Part shown: one piece after another, positions 1-12,200 of the stretch | Position numbering within the stretch: the stretch's first letter is position 1 | Layout of the letters: every line of letters begins with the position of its first letter | Source of the DNA: Euperipatoides rowelli | Taxonomy: Eukaryota; Onychophora; Udeonychophora; Euonychophora; Peripatopsidae | Strand: one strand, 5' to 3' | Length of the DNA: 15,258 bases | Assembly: GCA_003024985.2 (NCBI GenBank) | Contig: PXIH01S0003945.1 | Made by a program: the position numbers and the translations under genes | Notes under the pieces: model-generated | Databases searched by the model: none | What the model was told of the DNA's origin: nothing | The model's input: only the letters and a program-made list of their open reading frames with translations

Positions 1-57
1 AGCCATCATTTAATTATATAAATCATAATAGAAGAATAAAATTCTATAGATTATTAC

Positions 58-231
58 CTTTATGACATTCTGGATCCACACAATTATCAATATCATCATT
101 ACAAGTTTGGCCAGTCTTGCCCTCTGGACATATGCATGTGTAACCCCTAGCGGTAGAATCAGGAACACAAGCTTGATAATGTTGACAAGGGTTATGAGCA
201 CATTCATTAATCCTAAGATCACACTTTTCAC
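58..231 (-). CDS. Fat-like: Fat-like exon (last in window): end of EGF1, EGF2, start of next module
   Basis: This 174-bp exon is phase 1 at both ends. The acceptor is an A-rich ttttaaag ending at 232, behind a pure T tract on the coding strand, and the donor is GTAATA from 57. Split Gly1172 completes EGYGGEKC, the closing cysteine of EGF1. EGF2 cysteines are 1182, 1187, 1193, 1204, 1206 and 1215, in the regular C-x4-C-x5-C-x10-C-x-C-x8-C pattern with GYTCICPEG. The exon then runs into DIDNCVDPECHK, the first two cysteines of a further module that continues outside the window. Confidence 0.92.
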
Positions 232-3200
232 CTTTAAAAAAAAAAAAAAGGAATTTGAAATACATTAATATGTAATTCTTTTACACATAAACAAACAATT
301 ATTAACTAACTAGGAAAATGATGAAGTTATTCTCAAGAAGACAGTTATAGCTGTACCAAGCTAGATTATTTAAAAAGATTTGGTAACTACAGTAAGTGAA
401 TTTCAGTTTCTTAAATTGTTGTATAATACTCTCTCATAGATATAGACTGTATCCACTAGGAATAGGTTATGTTCAATTTACTGTACTATTTAGATGGACA
501 AACATGAATGCCATCATGGATTAAGGTCACCTACTACAATAAAAAGGTTTATTGTTAAAAACTAAGAGTATATTAGGCTAATGAAAAAAATAGAAGACAG
601 TTAACTGTATGGTTTAAACCTCAATTAAACCATCAACTAAAACAGCTTAAGAATGTTATGATTAACTAGGGGATACTAGATATGGATGAACATTCTGATT
701 TAGGAATAGCATTTTTAATGTTTTAAGCCATCCTGGGTTATATTGATATATTAAAGTTCTTGTGAGAGGGTTCTGTTGCTTTAGTTGAGAGATAATGAAT
801 GGATTTGTTCATTGGTTAGGCAGTCAGGCTGGAACGACTTATTATATTACAGAAGTGTAAAGGCTAAGTTAACTCGAGCTCTAATAAAACTGAATGGATA
901 AAGTGATGCTGGATAAAGACAGCAGTTTGATGAGTCCCCTCCCCACTAGGCAGACATCAGTTTAAGCTTATTGGTAATTATCTATTTAATGTTATTTATA
1001 ACTCAAATATTTCAATCTACAGGCAAGTTGATTATAAGAAATGATAATATTTTATTCTGTTTCAATGGCTTATTTGACAGGAAAGGATCACAATATGTTC
1101 TAAATATTTATGAATGTTTGGTTTATCCATATTATCCCCCCCCCCCCCACCCCCAACATTCATATCTTACGCTTGAATAATATTGCATATCGTGGTAAAA
1201 GCATTGTTGTCCACAGGTTCCTGGCAGTTTTTTCTATAATGATGGTTTAACATTTTATTGATTAAAAAATATATTTGTGTGAAACGACAAATTGTGTAGT
1301 TCAAACCCTTGTTGTCTGTGTTGGCCATATTTGACAAAAAGGCCAACAATTTGTGTAGAATATAGCAAAAGTTTTTTTTTTTTTTAAAAAAAAAAAAAAA
1401 TCCTATCAAATTTTAACAAATAAAAATTACAAGGTGAAAATTTTGTTACTTTGAATTTAGTGATTTTGAAAAAAAAATGGTTGAATCCCACCAGCTTAGA
1501 TCCAAACTTACTCTTAAAAAAGACCAAATAATTTTACATTTCTTTTCCGTTCCATAAAAAATGTTTTCTTGGTCTAAAGCAGCAGTAAATTTAAATTTGT
1601 TTTAAAAAGTGGCGTTTGGCCAGTAAGGATTGAGACCCACTTGTCTCAAGTAAAATTACAGATCTAATAAATCAACGACTAAAATAAAAATGACTCTTTT
1701 TATTTCCAAATTAAAAACTTAAAAATTTAAAACATATCAAATTATAGAATTTTTTTTATTTGAATAAATTCAATTACTTTATCCAATTAATTAGTAAAAA
1801 TTGTCTCAATATTCTGACTGTCAATAGTACAATAAATTGTTTGGAAAAAAAATATAGCGGTGATCAAAGTAAAAATAAATTCCTTTTCAAATAAATAACA
1901 TTATTTTTTAAACCCATGATTAATAAAAAAAATAATTTTAAAAACAACAAATTCTTATTCACAAAATATTAAAAGTTGCAATATATAATAATAAAAAATT
2001 TACATTTACAAATCTTCTGTCTGGAATTCATTTAACAATATATTATATTTTTTAACGATATAGGCACGACTTCTCTGTCCTCAATTAACAATTTGTTCCG
2101 TCATAAATTCATCTTTCCTCCCTAAGTAATACTGATACATCATCAAATACTTATTTACAAAAGTATTTAAATATAGTATTTTGAATATCGTTACTGAATA
2201 CTGTGTGTACATGCATGCCAAAGGTAAAAGAAAAAAAAAGTTTAGTATAATCGAATAATTAAAAAAAAATAAATAAAAAAAAAAAGTTTTTTTAAATAAA
2301 AAACAATCAAATATTTTTTAATAATCGACCAATATTATTAATCGAATAATAGACTAAATCGATTAATATATATTACCATGAGTTAAATTAAGTGATTTGT
2401 ATTTTTTTAACAATCCATTGTATTTTTTGTTACTCATTTTCATTTCATTATTTTACACAGGTGCATTGAAAACGCCCAAAATAAGGGGCAGAAATTATAA
2501 TTGGTTATTTTTAAATTTCTTTAAAAAAAACACTTCATTTTTCAAACATACATATTCTCGATGTTGGTGGTTTATTACAATATAAATATTGATTATATTA
2601 TATACAATAACTAAATAATAAACTTGAATAAAAATATATATTACCTCCATAACCTTCCTTGCAAATGCATTTTTGATTCCGATAGCGTCTTGGTGCCACA
2701 AAACTCGATGATTCTGCTGTAATGCTAAGAACCTTTTCTTCATCTAAAACTAATTTATCTTTGCATCTTCCATGATTGCAATGTACAAATTCACATAAAT
2801 CAGACACAACCTCAACAACATGTACAACTCCCCTTTCAGACTGTAGACTTTTGAAATTCTTTTCAAGGACATTCTCGATTTGGTTAGGTTTATAAAAACT
2901 ATTGTATGATTTGCGAACTGAAAATAAAACATCAAGATTACTAGTACTGGTGTCTCGAATGGTGCGGCCATTAATATCTGGCTGGATGCTGATAATGTTC
3001 ATGTCCTTGCTACGGGCATTTAGGAGAGAAGAAACAGTTCGTACAAATTGACGTCGATAGTTATTAATGAAAGATTCAGGAGTTAATTTCGCAAATATGA
3101 CGCTGACACTATTTGCCAACATGTCTTCAGTAATAACATGGACAATAACCCTTACTTCACCATAACTAACAAATTTCTCATCAGTTACACTCACGTTTAA

Positions 3201-6200
3201 TATATATTCTCCTGCGTCAAGTCTAGGTTTAGCAATAATATTATCATCATCTTGATCGATTGCAAAGAAAACACTATTTTCGGAGACAATGTCATATGTA
3301 AGTTCATCGTAAATATCTTGATCGGTAGCTGTTAGGCGGCAAATAACACCGCCGGGAAATTCATCAAGGTATGAACTAATGGAGACCTCCATGTTGGTTA
3401 AGACTGGAGGAAATTTACTTTCTTCGATGATTTTAATAAAAACCCATGTGTCGGAACTGAGAGGGGGAGAACCACTGTCAAAAACACGAACTACTATAAT
3501 ATATTCATCTTTAACTTTATGATTGAATTTTGTTGCAGTACGTAATGTTCCATCTAGATTAATTGAGAATTCTTTGTCGTCGTTGCCAGAAACAAAATCA
3601 AAGGCAAATGGAGGACCATTAGGTGCGGTGTCAGGGTCTGTCACAATAAACTTCAAGATACTGTAGCCCATTGTTCTATCCTCCTAGAAAGTTTGATAAA
3701 TAAACAGGAAATATTAAAAATAGAAATAAAATAATTTATCATTAATACAAAGCACCAAAATAAACTTTACAAGATGATGGTAAACAACACAAAGAAATTT
3801 AAAGAACATTTATAGTTGTTTAAAAAAAAAAGCTGACAATTAAAATTAGCCAATAAGGCTATGACTAATTGGTACAATTATGTCCTTGTTCTAAAGCAGT
3901 AAAAATTATTATTTTGCTTTCATTTAAAAAAAAAATTGCTTTAAATAAATAATCATTTATTAAAAGCTGTTTTTCTTTTTACAACTTTAAAATGCAATAC
4001 ATATAGGATATCCTATCAATCACTTGCAACTAAATTTAGATTTAATACACATGAAAAATGAATAATTATTTATGATTTAAAATTTCCGTATAAGTTAAAT
4101 AACAAGCTCTACTCTTCTTGTTATTATGAAAAATTGGACCAAGTCATAATATGGAGGCTATAAGAAAATCCTAATTTATTTTAATTAGGTATTAATNATT
4201 ATTTAAATTTTTCACTTAGTTTTTGAGCTTCCAAATTTCTTAATGAACAGAACATTTCACAATTTGTAAATTATTTTAGAATATATCGTAAAGTACTTCT
4301 TGACAGTACTATCTTAGAATGAAATCAAAAGGCACCCCTTATCAAATACATGTTCTGTGCCCCCTAGTTTTTATTCATCCGAGGTTCAGGAGTGTGTTTC
4401 TATGTAACTCAAATGACTGTGCAATTTTGAAAAAGAATCTTTTAAAGACTTCCGATTCTAGCCAAAAAAGTGCACCTGGGAAGTTTTACAATGCATTGTG
4501 GTAAATCAAAGGTTCACTAGCATGGTTCTGGACAAGGGTGCCACCCCTCCCCAAACGAATGCTATCTGTGCATGTACACTTGATCGGCATTCTATATGTT
4601 AAACATTACGACCATTTATTATAACAGTATGCTTTTTCTACTGTATTATGCTTTATTTCTTTATATGTTAAAAATTATTTAAAATGATAAACAAATAAAG
4701 CTGTGCTCGAATTTTTATGTACAATACACTACTTTAAAAGTAAAGAATAGTTCTTAAATAAACAGGAAGAAAATTGAAGGAAAAAAATTAATAAAATATT
4801 CTGAAAAAATATCTGTATTTAATGTATATATACTTACAAGTTTCATTTTATGCGGCTGTTGTCCGACGATCAAGGAATTCAAGAAAGAGAGGAAGACACA
4901 AATCAGTACAATCATTTTATGGTGTCTCGTCAAATTCATGCTCTCTTTCATGCATATAAGATAAACCGCAAAAATAGAAGGCTCCAAGCAAATTAAAGGT
5001 TAAATGTAACGGATTTTTTAATTTTTTTTTTTTATTATTGATTTTCAAAGATAATTACTATTAAAAAAAATTCCACTGGAAATTTTTTTTTTAAAATGCA
5101 TAAAAAAAAGTTATTTAAAGATAAAATTAAGACTATTGCTATCCTCAGTCTGAGATTACAATTTGAAGATTCCACATTTTTTTTGGGTCTGAGATTAATT
5201 TGATGACAAAATAGCCTCTACAGCTGTTTTCTTTGTAATGATTTAACATGTAAATAGAGGTATTTTCAATCGGTATTAAAGGTCATTTTGATTTTAAAAA
5301 AAAACAAATTGGACCATAATAGCACAAAGGATGAATTTGATTGATTTTTTACAAATATTTAAACATTTAGACCATATGATATCCAGCTTTAAGCTGACAA
5401 ATATAGCAAATATTCTATAGTTAGGTATAGCAAGCTTTATTCATTTATAGCCTATGATGTCACAAAATATCTCCCCTGGTGTGTAAAGTGGACAATGTTA
5501 TTTTAAGGGTGAGGAGCTAAAGACAATTATTTTAAAAATTGAATTGTAAATAACTTTTTTTTTTTAATTTTTTTTCTGGTGGAAATTTTTTTTAGTAAAA
5601 ATCTTTGAAAATCAAGAATTAAAAAAAATTAAAAAAATCCGTTATATTTGACCTTTAAGTTTTCGAATATTCATTAGTAAACCATTATTTTTTTTTTTTT
5701 CTAAGTTATCGGAGGAAAGGAAAAATTTTATCGACACGACATGCAAAAACATGAAACTGAAAAATCCAAAGGATAGTATCCATGCAACTGGGTACGCATT
5801 GGCAAGGAATAATATGTAGCACAGGCGTCTTGATAAAGTAATGGGTATTGCAGATACAGTACATAGAGTATAATACCTTCTACATTTCATTTCACATGCA
5901 AGGTAAAAATACTATTGAATTTTACAAAAACTAAACTATCTGATATATCTACTCACCATGATTATCGCAGAATGATTAGCTTTAGAAAATCGTGGAGCAT
6001 TATCATTGATGTCGGTTATCTGAATGTTCAACATGACAATCCCAGACTTCGTTGGGACTCCACTATCAGCTGCTTCTATCTCAAGTAAATAATTAGAAAT
6101 CTGAAATATATAAAAAATATATAGAACATATTTAATTTTCAATATAATATATACTTAGTAGAGAACCATTATCATTTTCAAATACAGTGGATGACATAAT

Positions 6201-9200
6201 AAAAATATGGAAAACAATAATCAACTAGGTTTGGAAAATATGACTTCATTAAGGAATATTTCTCATTATTGTCACTAGATGGCAGTAACAATTACATACA
6301 AAAATTGTGAGATTTTATGTGAGTGAGGATGATGCTAGGAATGAGGAGATGATTGAAGTACTGTATATTTAAATTTAAGGGTAATTGAATGTGAACAATG
6401 GTTATAGGAGTGCAAAAGAAATTTGTGATTACGATATATAAAAAATGTGATCAACAAATCTGATTTTATTGTAATGTTAAGGAAATTTATTTGAATTTGT
6501 TTATATTTAAGAAAGATCTTTTTTTTTACCGTTTCTCTATCCAATGGAGAAGCTACTATCACATATCCGGTTTTATTATCAATCCGAAAATGTTTAAGAC
6601 GATCTCCTTGTACAATGGAGTACGTAATTTGGGCATTAGGTGGACTGTCCATATCTGTTGCAATTATCTAAAAAATAAATATGAACAATAGATTAATGAA
6701 ATGTTAAGCAAATAAAAAAGTGTTAAAAGTAACACAAACATTTAAAAAAAAAAAAAAGCATTTTATTTGACAATGATATCCAACATTCTTCAACAGAATA
6801 CAAATTTCTTTAAAAAAAAAAACTTATAAAAAAAGATTAAAAAATGAAGATAGAAATTATTTTAGATCAAGAAAATTACAAGTTGATCTAAAGCAGCAGG
6901 ATTGTGAAATTAAAATTTTGACAGTGGAATGGGAGACTGATTTGATAACTGAAATGGAATTTGAGGGGGGGGGGAGGGGTAGGGTAAGAGGGGTTGGACA
7001 TAAAACTGTTTAGTTTAAGAGTGCTGTCATCCGTCAGAAATTTTTTATTTATATGTGTGTTTTAAGAATATGGTAATAATTATGACAAAATATAATCCTA
7101 TGAAAAATTTAATAAAATGTAATTTTAATAAGTGATGATAACATACAAGTAGATTTTATTATAGAGCAAAGAAAATCTGATGGTAATTACTGCTCTATAA
7201 TAGGTGTAGGCTGATGGAAAGATTTGATATTACCATACCTATTTTGGCTCAAAATGTTTAATAATAAAAATGGAAGATAGATCTTGTAATTATGGTGGGT
7301 GGAGAGTCAGGATTTGTTTTTTTTTGCTTGTAATTATTTATTTATTTATATGACATGAAAACAAAATATGGATAAAAAAAAACATTTAAAGCAAATTTTA
7401 AATTTTGCCCGGGAATCACACAAAAATGGCTTCATCAAATGAGGCTGGATATTGCTTTAAGTCATTAGTTGCTTATTTTTAGTTTAGTTCAGAGGTAAGT
7501 ACCCTAGCATGCCACATAGAGGAATATCAAAAGTTTTTTTTTTTGTGACATCTAAAATGTTTTTGCAATGGCATTTTCTTAAGACTTTTATGTCATTTTT
7601 ATAACTATTGATATTTAAAATGTTTTTGATAATAATCATAAGTGCTCCAAGAATAGCAAAATTTGCCACCCTTGGTCTAAAATGTTACATGAGAAGTGGC
7701 ACCCAATAGTAAAATATTTCCCTACTCTAGAAAATTACTTAAGTGGCAACACAATAGTAAAATGTGGCCAATCCATTTAGAAAATTGCATGATAAATGGC
7801 AACACAATAGTAAAATGTTCTCAATATAAAGCGTATAACATTATATAATAAGTGGCACCAAATAAAATGTTAACCCCCTAATCTAGTTACACAATAAGTA
7901 ATATCCCCAAAATGTTAAAAAGTTACAAGAAAAGTGGCACCACAATAGTAAAATGTTGCCAACCCTCGTCTAGAAATTAACCTGAAAAGTGGAACCATAA
8001 ATGTAAAATGTTTCCAACTCCTTGTCTGTAAAGTATAAGTGGAATCGCAATAATATGTTGCCAAAAAACAAATATGACAACTAGATTTTTTTTTTTTTGG
8101 GGGGGGGGGGGAGGAAGGTATTGTGCCTCTGCCTTGTAATAAAATGATTTTATAAACACTAGCTTTAACTATAATTGTATTTAAGTTGATAAATATATTC
8201 TGTATAGATATCTTTAACATGAAAATTAATCTGCTTGAACCATAGACATAACAAAATCTAAATATTAAAACAATTTGATATTCAATTATTAAAAATAAAC
8301 TGACCTTAATTACATTATCCCCGACATAAGCATCTTCTGCAATAATGGCGTTGTAAGATGCCTGAGCAAATATCGGAGCATTATCGTTTGCATCAGTTAT
8401 ATTAATATTCACCCTACTTTGGCTGCTCAGTGAAGGTTCGCCACCATCATTGGCTTGGATCGTTAGATAGTAATCTTTACATGTTTCAAAATCGAGGGGT
8501 TTTGCAATTGAAATAACACCTGTATTTTTTTAAAGAAAAACAGAAAAAAGAAAAAAAAACAACATTTAATTAAAATGTAAAACCAGGAATTTAAATAGAA
8601 TAGGTGTCAGTAGTAACAAAGGAAATTATCCAAAAAAAAAATTAAAATATTTCCAGAGTTTATCATTAAAGTTCATATTATTTAAATGAATACCTTATAT
8701 GGGACTGACAGAAAAGCGTTATTTTAATTATGTATAAATATCAAATTTTTAATATTGTCATTTCGGTAATAGGAATTTAATTAATATTTTACCAATATGG
8801 AAAGAGGTAATTGGTTCATTTCAACACTAGGGTCACTTTNAGGTTTACTTCTTTTCCTGATTTCAAATTTTTAAGTACCGGTATGCTACTATTGAACAAA
8901 ATGGACTTTCTGAAATTCACCTATAGGTGGCGCTCCCTTGATTTTTTAAAAAATTTACAGTATGCAAGAAAATGTTCAAATCAAACTGCAGACTACTTCT
9001 TTCTTCATTCATGCAAGTGCAACTCATGCTTCACTAAATGAGACTGCAAGTTATAAATAAGTAGTCATTCATCCACTCTTCTCATCCTAAGTTCCGTTCT
9101 CTTTCAGAGCTTTTGAACGCAGTCTAAGACGAGGAGGAAAATGACCACAGTTCATTTAGTCATGCTTCTATGATGCAGGAAAACTTACAAGTTCGTATTT

Positions 9201-12200
9201 AATCTTAAACTTGTTTTTTACACCACAAGCTCTAACGGGAATTGTGCAAAGGATTTTAGTGACACGAGCTAACTGATTTAAGGTCATACAAATTTATGAT
9301 TTCCACATTTAATTCCGAACAGGTTAAAAGATTAACTAAGATTATTTCAATATCCACAAATAATTATTCCTTGTTGAATTTTTTTTTTTTAAATTAAAAA
9401 CTCATCAAAATTTTGATATTTCTTATGTCAATAATATTATAGAATACTGAAATGTTAGTTAAATTTTAAAAGTTTTAAAGAGATTCTAAATTATTAACAA
9501 TTTCTAGCCTATATACAGTAATTATACTACTAACCATGACAGTTATTTGTATATACTGACAGTGTATATTTAATATTAACACTGAAAATATATGCATAAT
9601 CATCAATGTTAATATATTGATGTGAATTACACTATAGTGGGAACAACTATAATTCATACAGAATTTCAATTTTTCAATTCATTTTCTATTATTTATTTAT
9701 TTATTTAATATAATAATTCATGTATTAAAATATTCAACAATTGAAATGAAACAGAGTGCAATCAATATACAGTATTTTCATGTATTCAATATTTAACTGT
9801 ACTGAAATGTGACACAATAAGTAATTTTTTAAATGTAACCTTCAAGGCAGGAAAAAATATAGGAATAAATTATTCAATACAAGCCACTCACCGGTTTTAG
9901 GATGAATTGCAAACTTTGCATGTTCGTTACCACTAACAATTGAATACGTAATTTCAGCATTGACACCGGTATCTCGACTTGTAGCCAATACAATGACGAC
10001 TTCATTGTTCACAGCTTTGTTTTCAGGAATGGAAGTGAAATACATCCGATGGGCAAATTCTGGTGGATTATCGTTAACATCCAGAACTAGGACAATTACG
10101 TTGGCTACAGAGGACATCATGGGAGTACCTTGATCAGTGGCTCGGACAGTTAAGTTATAGGAAGCCCTTTCTTCTCGATCCAAAGGTTTGGCTAGACTTA
10201 TGATGCCACTATTTTCATCTATCATGAAATGGCCACGTGCTGAGTCCACAAATGAGTAGCGTACTTTACGATTAATACCTAGTTGGAGAAAAAGAAGAAT
10301 TGACTTATTTACATGCGCTAAAAATTATTTATATATTATATAATAAAAAAAATTGAGTTTTTACTGGTATTTTATTAAAAAAAAGACCATTAAGATAGCG
10401 GTAGTTAATTATTTTTACCTATATCTTCATCGGTGGCATGAACTCTTGTAATAAGAGTTTTAGCATCAGTATTTTCAGGAACAGCCACTGTGTACACAGG
10501 AGTAGAAAATACAGGAGCATTGTCATTAACATCACTCAAGGTAATTTGAATTTCAGATGTGCACTGTTGCTGGTCACGATCGGACACAATGGCAATCAAG
10601 TGATAGATGTTTTGTGTTTCACGATCCAGTGGTGCAGTAGTAGTCAAAATACCTTAAATTAAAAACAAAAATAGGGGTATATAGTAATTATAAATGAGAT
10701 AAAAAAATTCTAAATAAATTACAATGTGAACGCTTGATGATAAATAAGTAATTTGGCTATAATAAGCCATAAAAAGGTGCAATTTAAGTGGTAGCATTTT
10801 TAATATGATTAAAAAAATGTAACTTGGGATGTATTAATAACTACAGAAATTCAATGGATTATTTATTTATTCTAATTCCATATGCTCCCACAGACCCACA
10901 CACAAATATTAACTACACATAAAATTAATTACCAAACATCCATAAAGATGTCTCAATTTAAAATGGCAAGATATGAAAAAAATCACCATAAAAAATATTC
11001 AGAAAAAATCAACCATTCAATAATAAGAATAATAGCATTTTTTAAATTTACAATTTATTAAACCCACTCTCCTACAAAAAATTAAAATATTAATTGCCAA
11101 AACATAACGTAATTATGTCAAAGGAAGTCCTAAAACAAATATTAGGGATATTGTATAGGCAAATGTATGTGTTTAATATTGGCCCTGTGTATACTTAAAA
11201 AGTATACACAGGGCCAATATTAATTTACTTTTATTGGCTGGTTGAAAACTAAGTTTATGAAGGTTTATGGCTAAAAGCAAAAATACTACTCCTTTTTTAA
11301 AAAAATGTCCACTTGTTTTCTTATAATATTAATGATATTCATATTTAAAAACCTTGGCTTTTATATAAAACAAATCAACATCATTTCGAAGCTTTGCACA
11401 GTTCAAATTCAACAGATATGGATTTAAAGATCCCTAAAAAACATACTCGTAAATCTAAAAAAAAAAATGTTTTGCAAGTACACTATGAAGCCTGTAAATA
11501 ATGGACCCAAGAAGAAGGGAGGTGGGGGTAAGATTTTGGTTATAAGTTATTATACAAAATACTTATTTAAGATTTTTATACATTTCAAATTTTATATAAA
11601 ATATAAAAAAAATTAAATCTTTTAACAAAGACAGAAAAAAATAAGTATTATTATCAAGAAAATATCCAACAAGAAAATATTAATTCAAAAATTCACAAAT
11701 ATAATCTCTATTTTTGAAAATTTTGCCCCCCCCCCCAACTGCTTTACAGACTTGTTTTTTAGTATTTGACATCTACACAAAGACTGCAGATAAGTTACTT
11801 ATGCATCTCATGTTAGCAAATAACCCAAATATGGACCAAATGTGTACCTATGGCTCGATGTTATAGTTTCAAAATAAATTCCATAGTTAAAGAGTTAAAA
11901 GACAAATACTTAGATTGAATGTCTTAATCTTTGAGATCAGAGTAGGACTACTGACAGAATCGATCAATTTATATGATCTAATAAACACTAACTCTTTTAA
12001 TTAACTATTTATGGTTTCACCTTAAAGATGAGATTCAGTAATTTCTTTCATAATACACTTATTCAAAAAATTTACTAACATACCTGAGCTTTTGTCAAGT
12101 AAAAATTGATCAGCTCCATCTCCACTCAAAATATAACGCAGACGAGCATTCCGACCTTCATCCATATCTAAAGCCTGAACCTGCAGGATAAAGGTTGCAA

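Larger units (their letters stand above)
232..2644 (-). other. Intron of Fat-like, 2.4 kb
   Basis: No coding frame with gene-like composition is visible on either strand. It holds a C13 run at 1136-1148 followed by A and C5, a T14 A15 block at 1372-1400 that is self-complementary, a possible hAT footprint at 1572-1650, and a very A/T-rich, low-complexity stretch from about 1680 to 2400. Confidence 0.85.
3684..5956 (-). other. Intron of Fat-like, 2.3 kb
   Basis: It holds the inverted-repeat element at 4997-5654, the signal-peptide open frame at 4951-4838, and a perfect 14-bp palindrome ATAGGATATCCTAT at 4003-4016. About 4310-4620 and 5660-5900 have more even composition than the surrounding intron, but no product could be recognised in either. 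One ambiguous base (n) is at 4197. Confidence 0.85.
6668..8304 (-). other. Intron of Fat-like, 1.6 kb, repeat-rich
   Basis: It contains a G-tract cluster at 6965-6993, a degenerate minisatellite at about 7650-8066 and a T13G13 junction at 8086-8111. No gene was found. The short frames here, such as one ending in the G/C homopolymer, are low-complexity translations. Confidence 0.85.

Noticed and set aside
925-960. GATGAGTCCCC, hammerhead-like, and CCACTAGGCAGAC, CTCF-like
   Set aside because: The hammerhead core CTGATGA...GAAA is absent, and the CTCF match fails at three or more core positions.
971-1180. 69-codon plus-strand frame ending in a proline run
   Set aside because: The proline run is only the C13 homopolymer translated.
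4319-4504. 61-codon plus-strand frame in the largest coding-gap intron
   Set aside because: No domain, no promoter or splice support, antisense to the host gene. Best explained as intron or decayed repeat.
5642-5890. 82-codon minus-strand frame with a hydrophobic middle, starting at a true ATG
   Set aside because: It runs into an A-run and the end of the inverted-repeat element, has no recognisable domain and no clear splice sites. It could be 5' leader of the signal-peptide exon, but nothing supports translation.
7915-8300. C-terminal extension of the CA-g/CA-h frame past 8305
   Set aside because: The cadherin sequence stops exactly at a GTCAGT donor and the rest translates homopolymers and the minisatellite. 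It is intron read-through.
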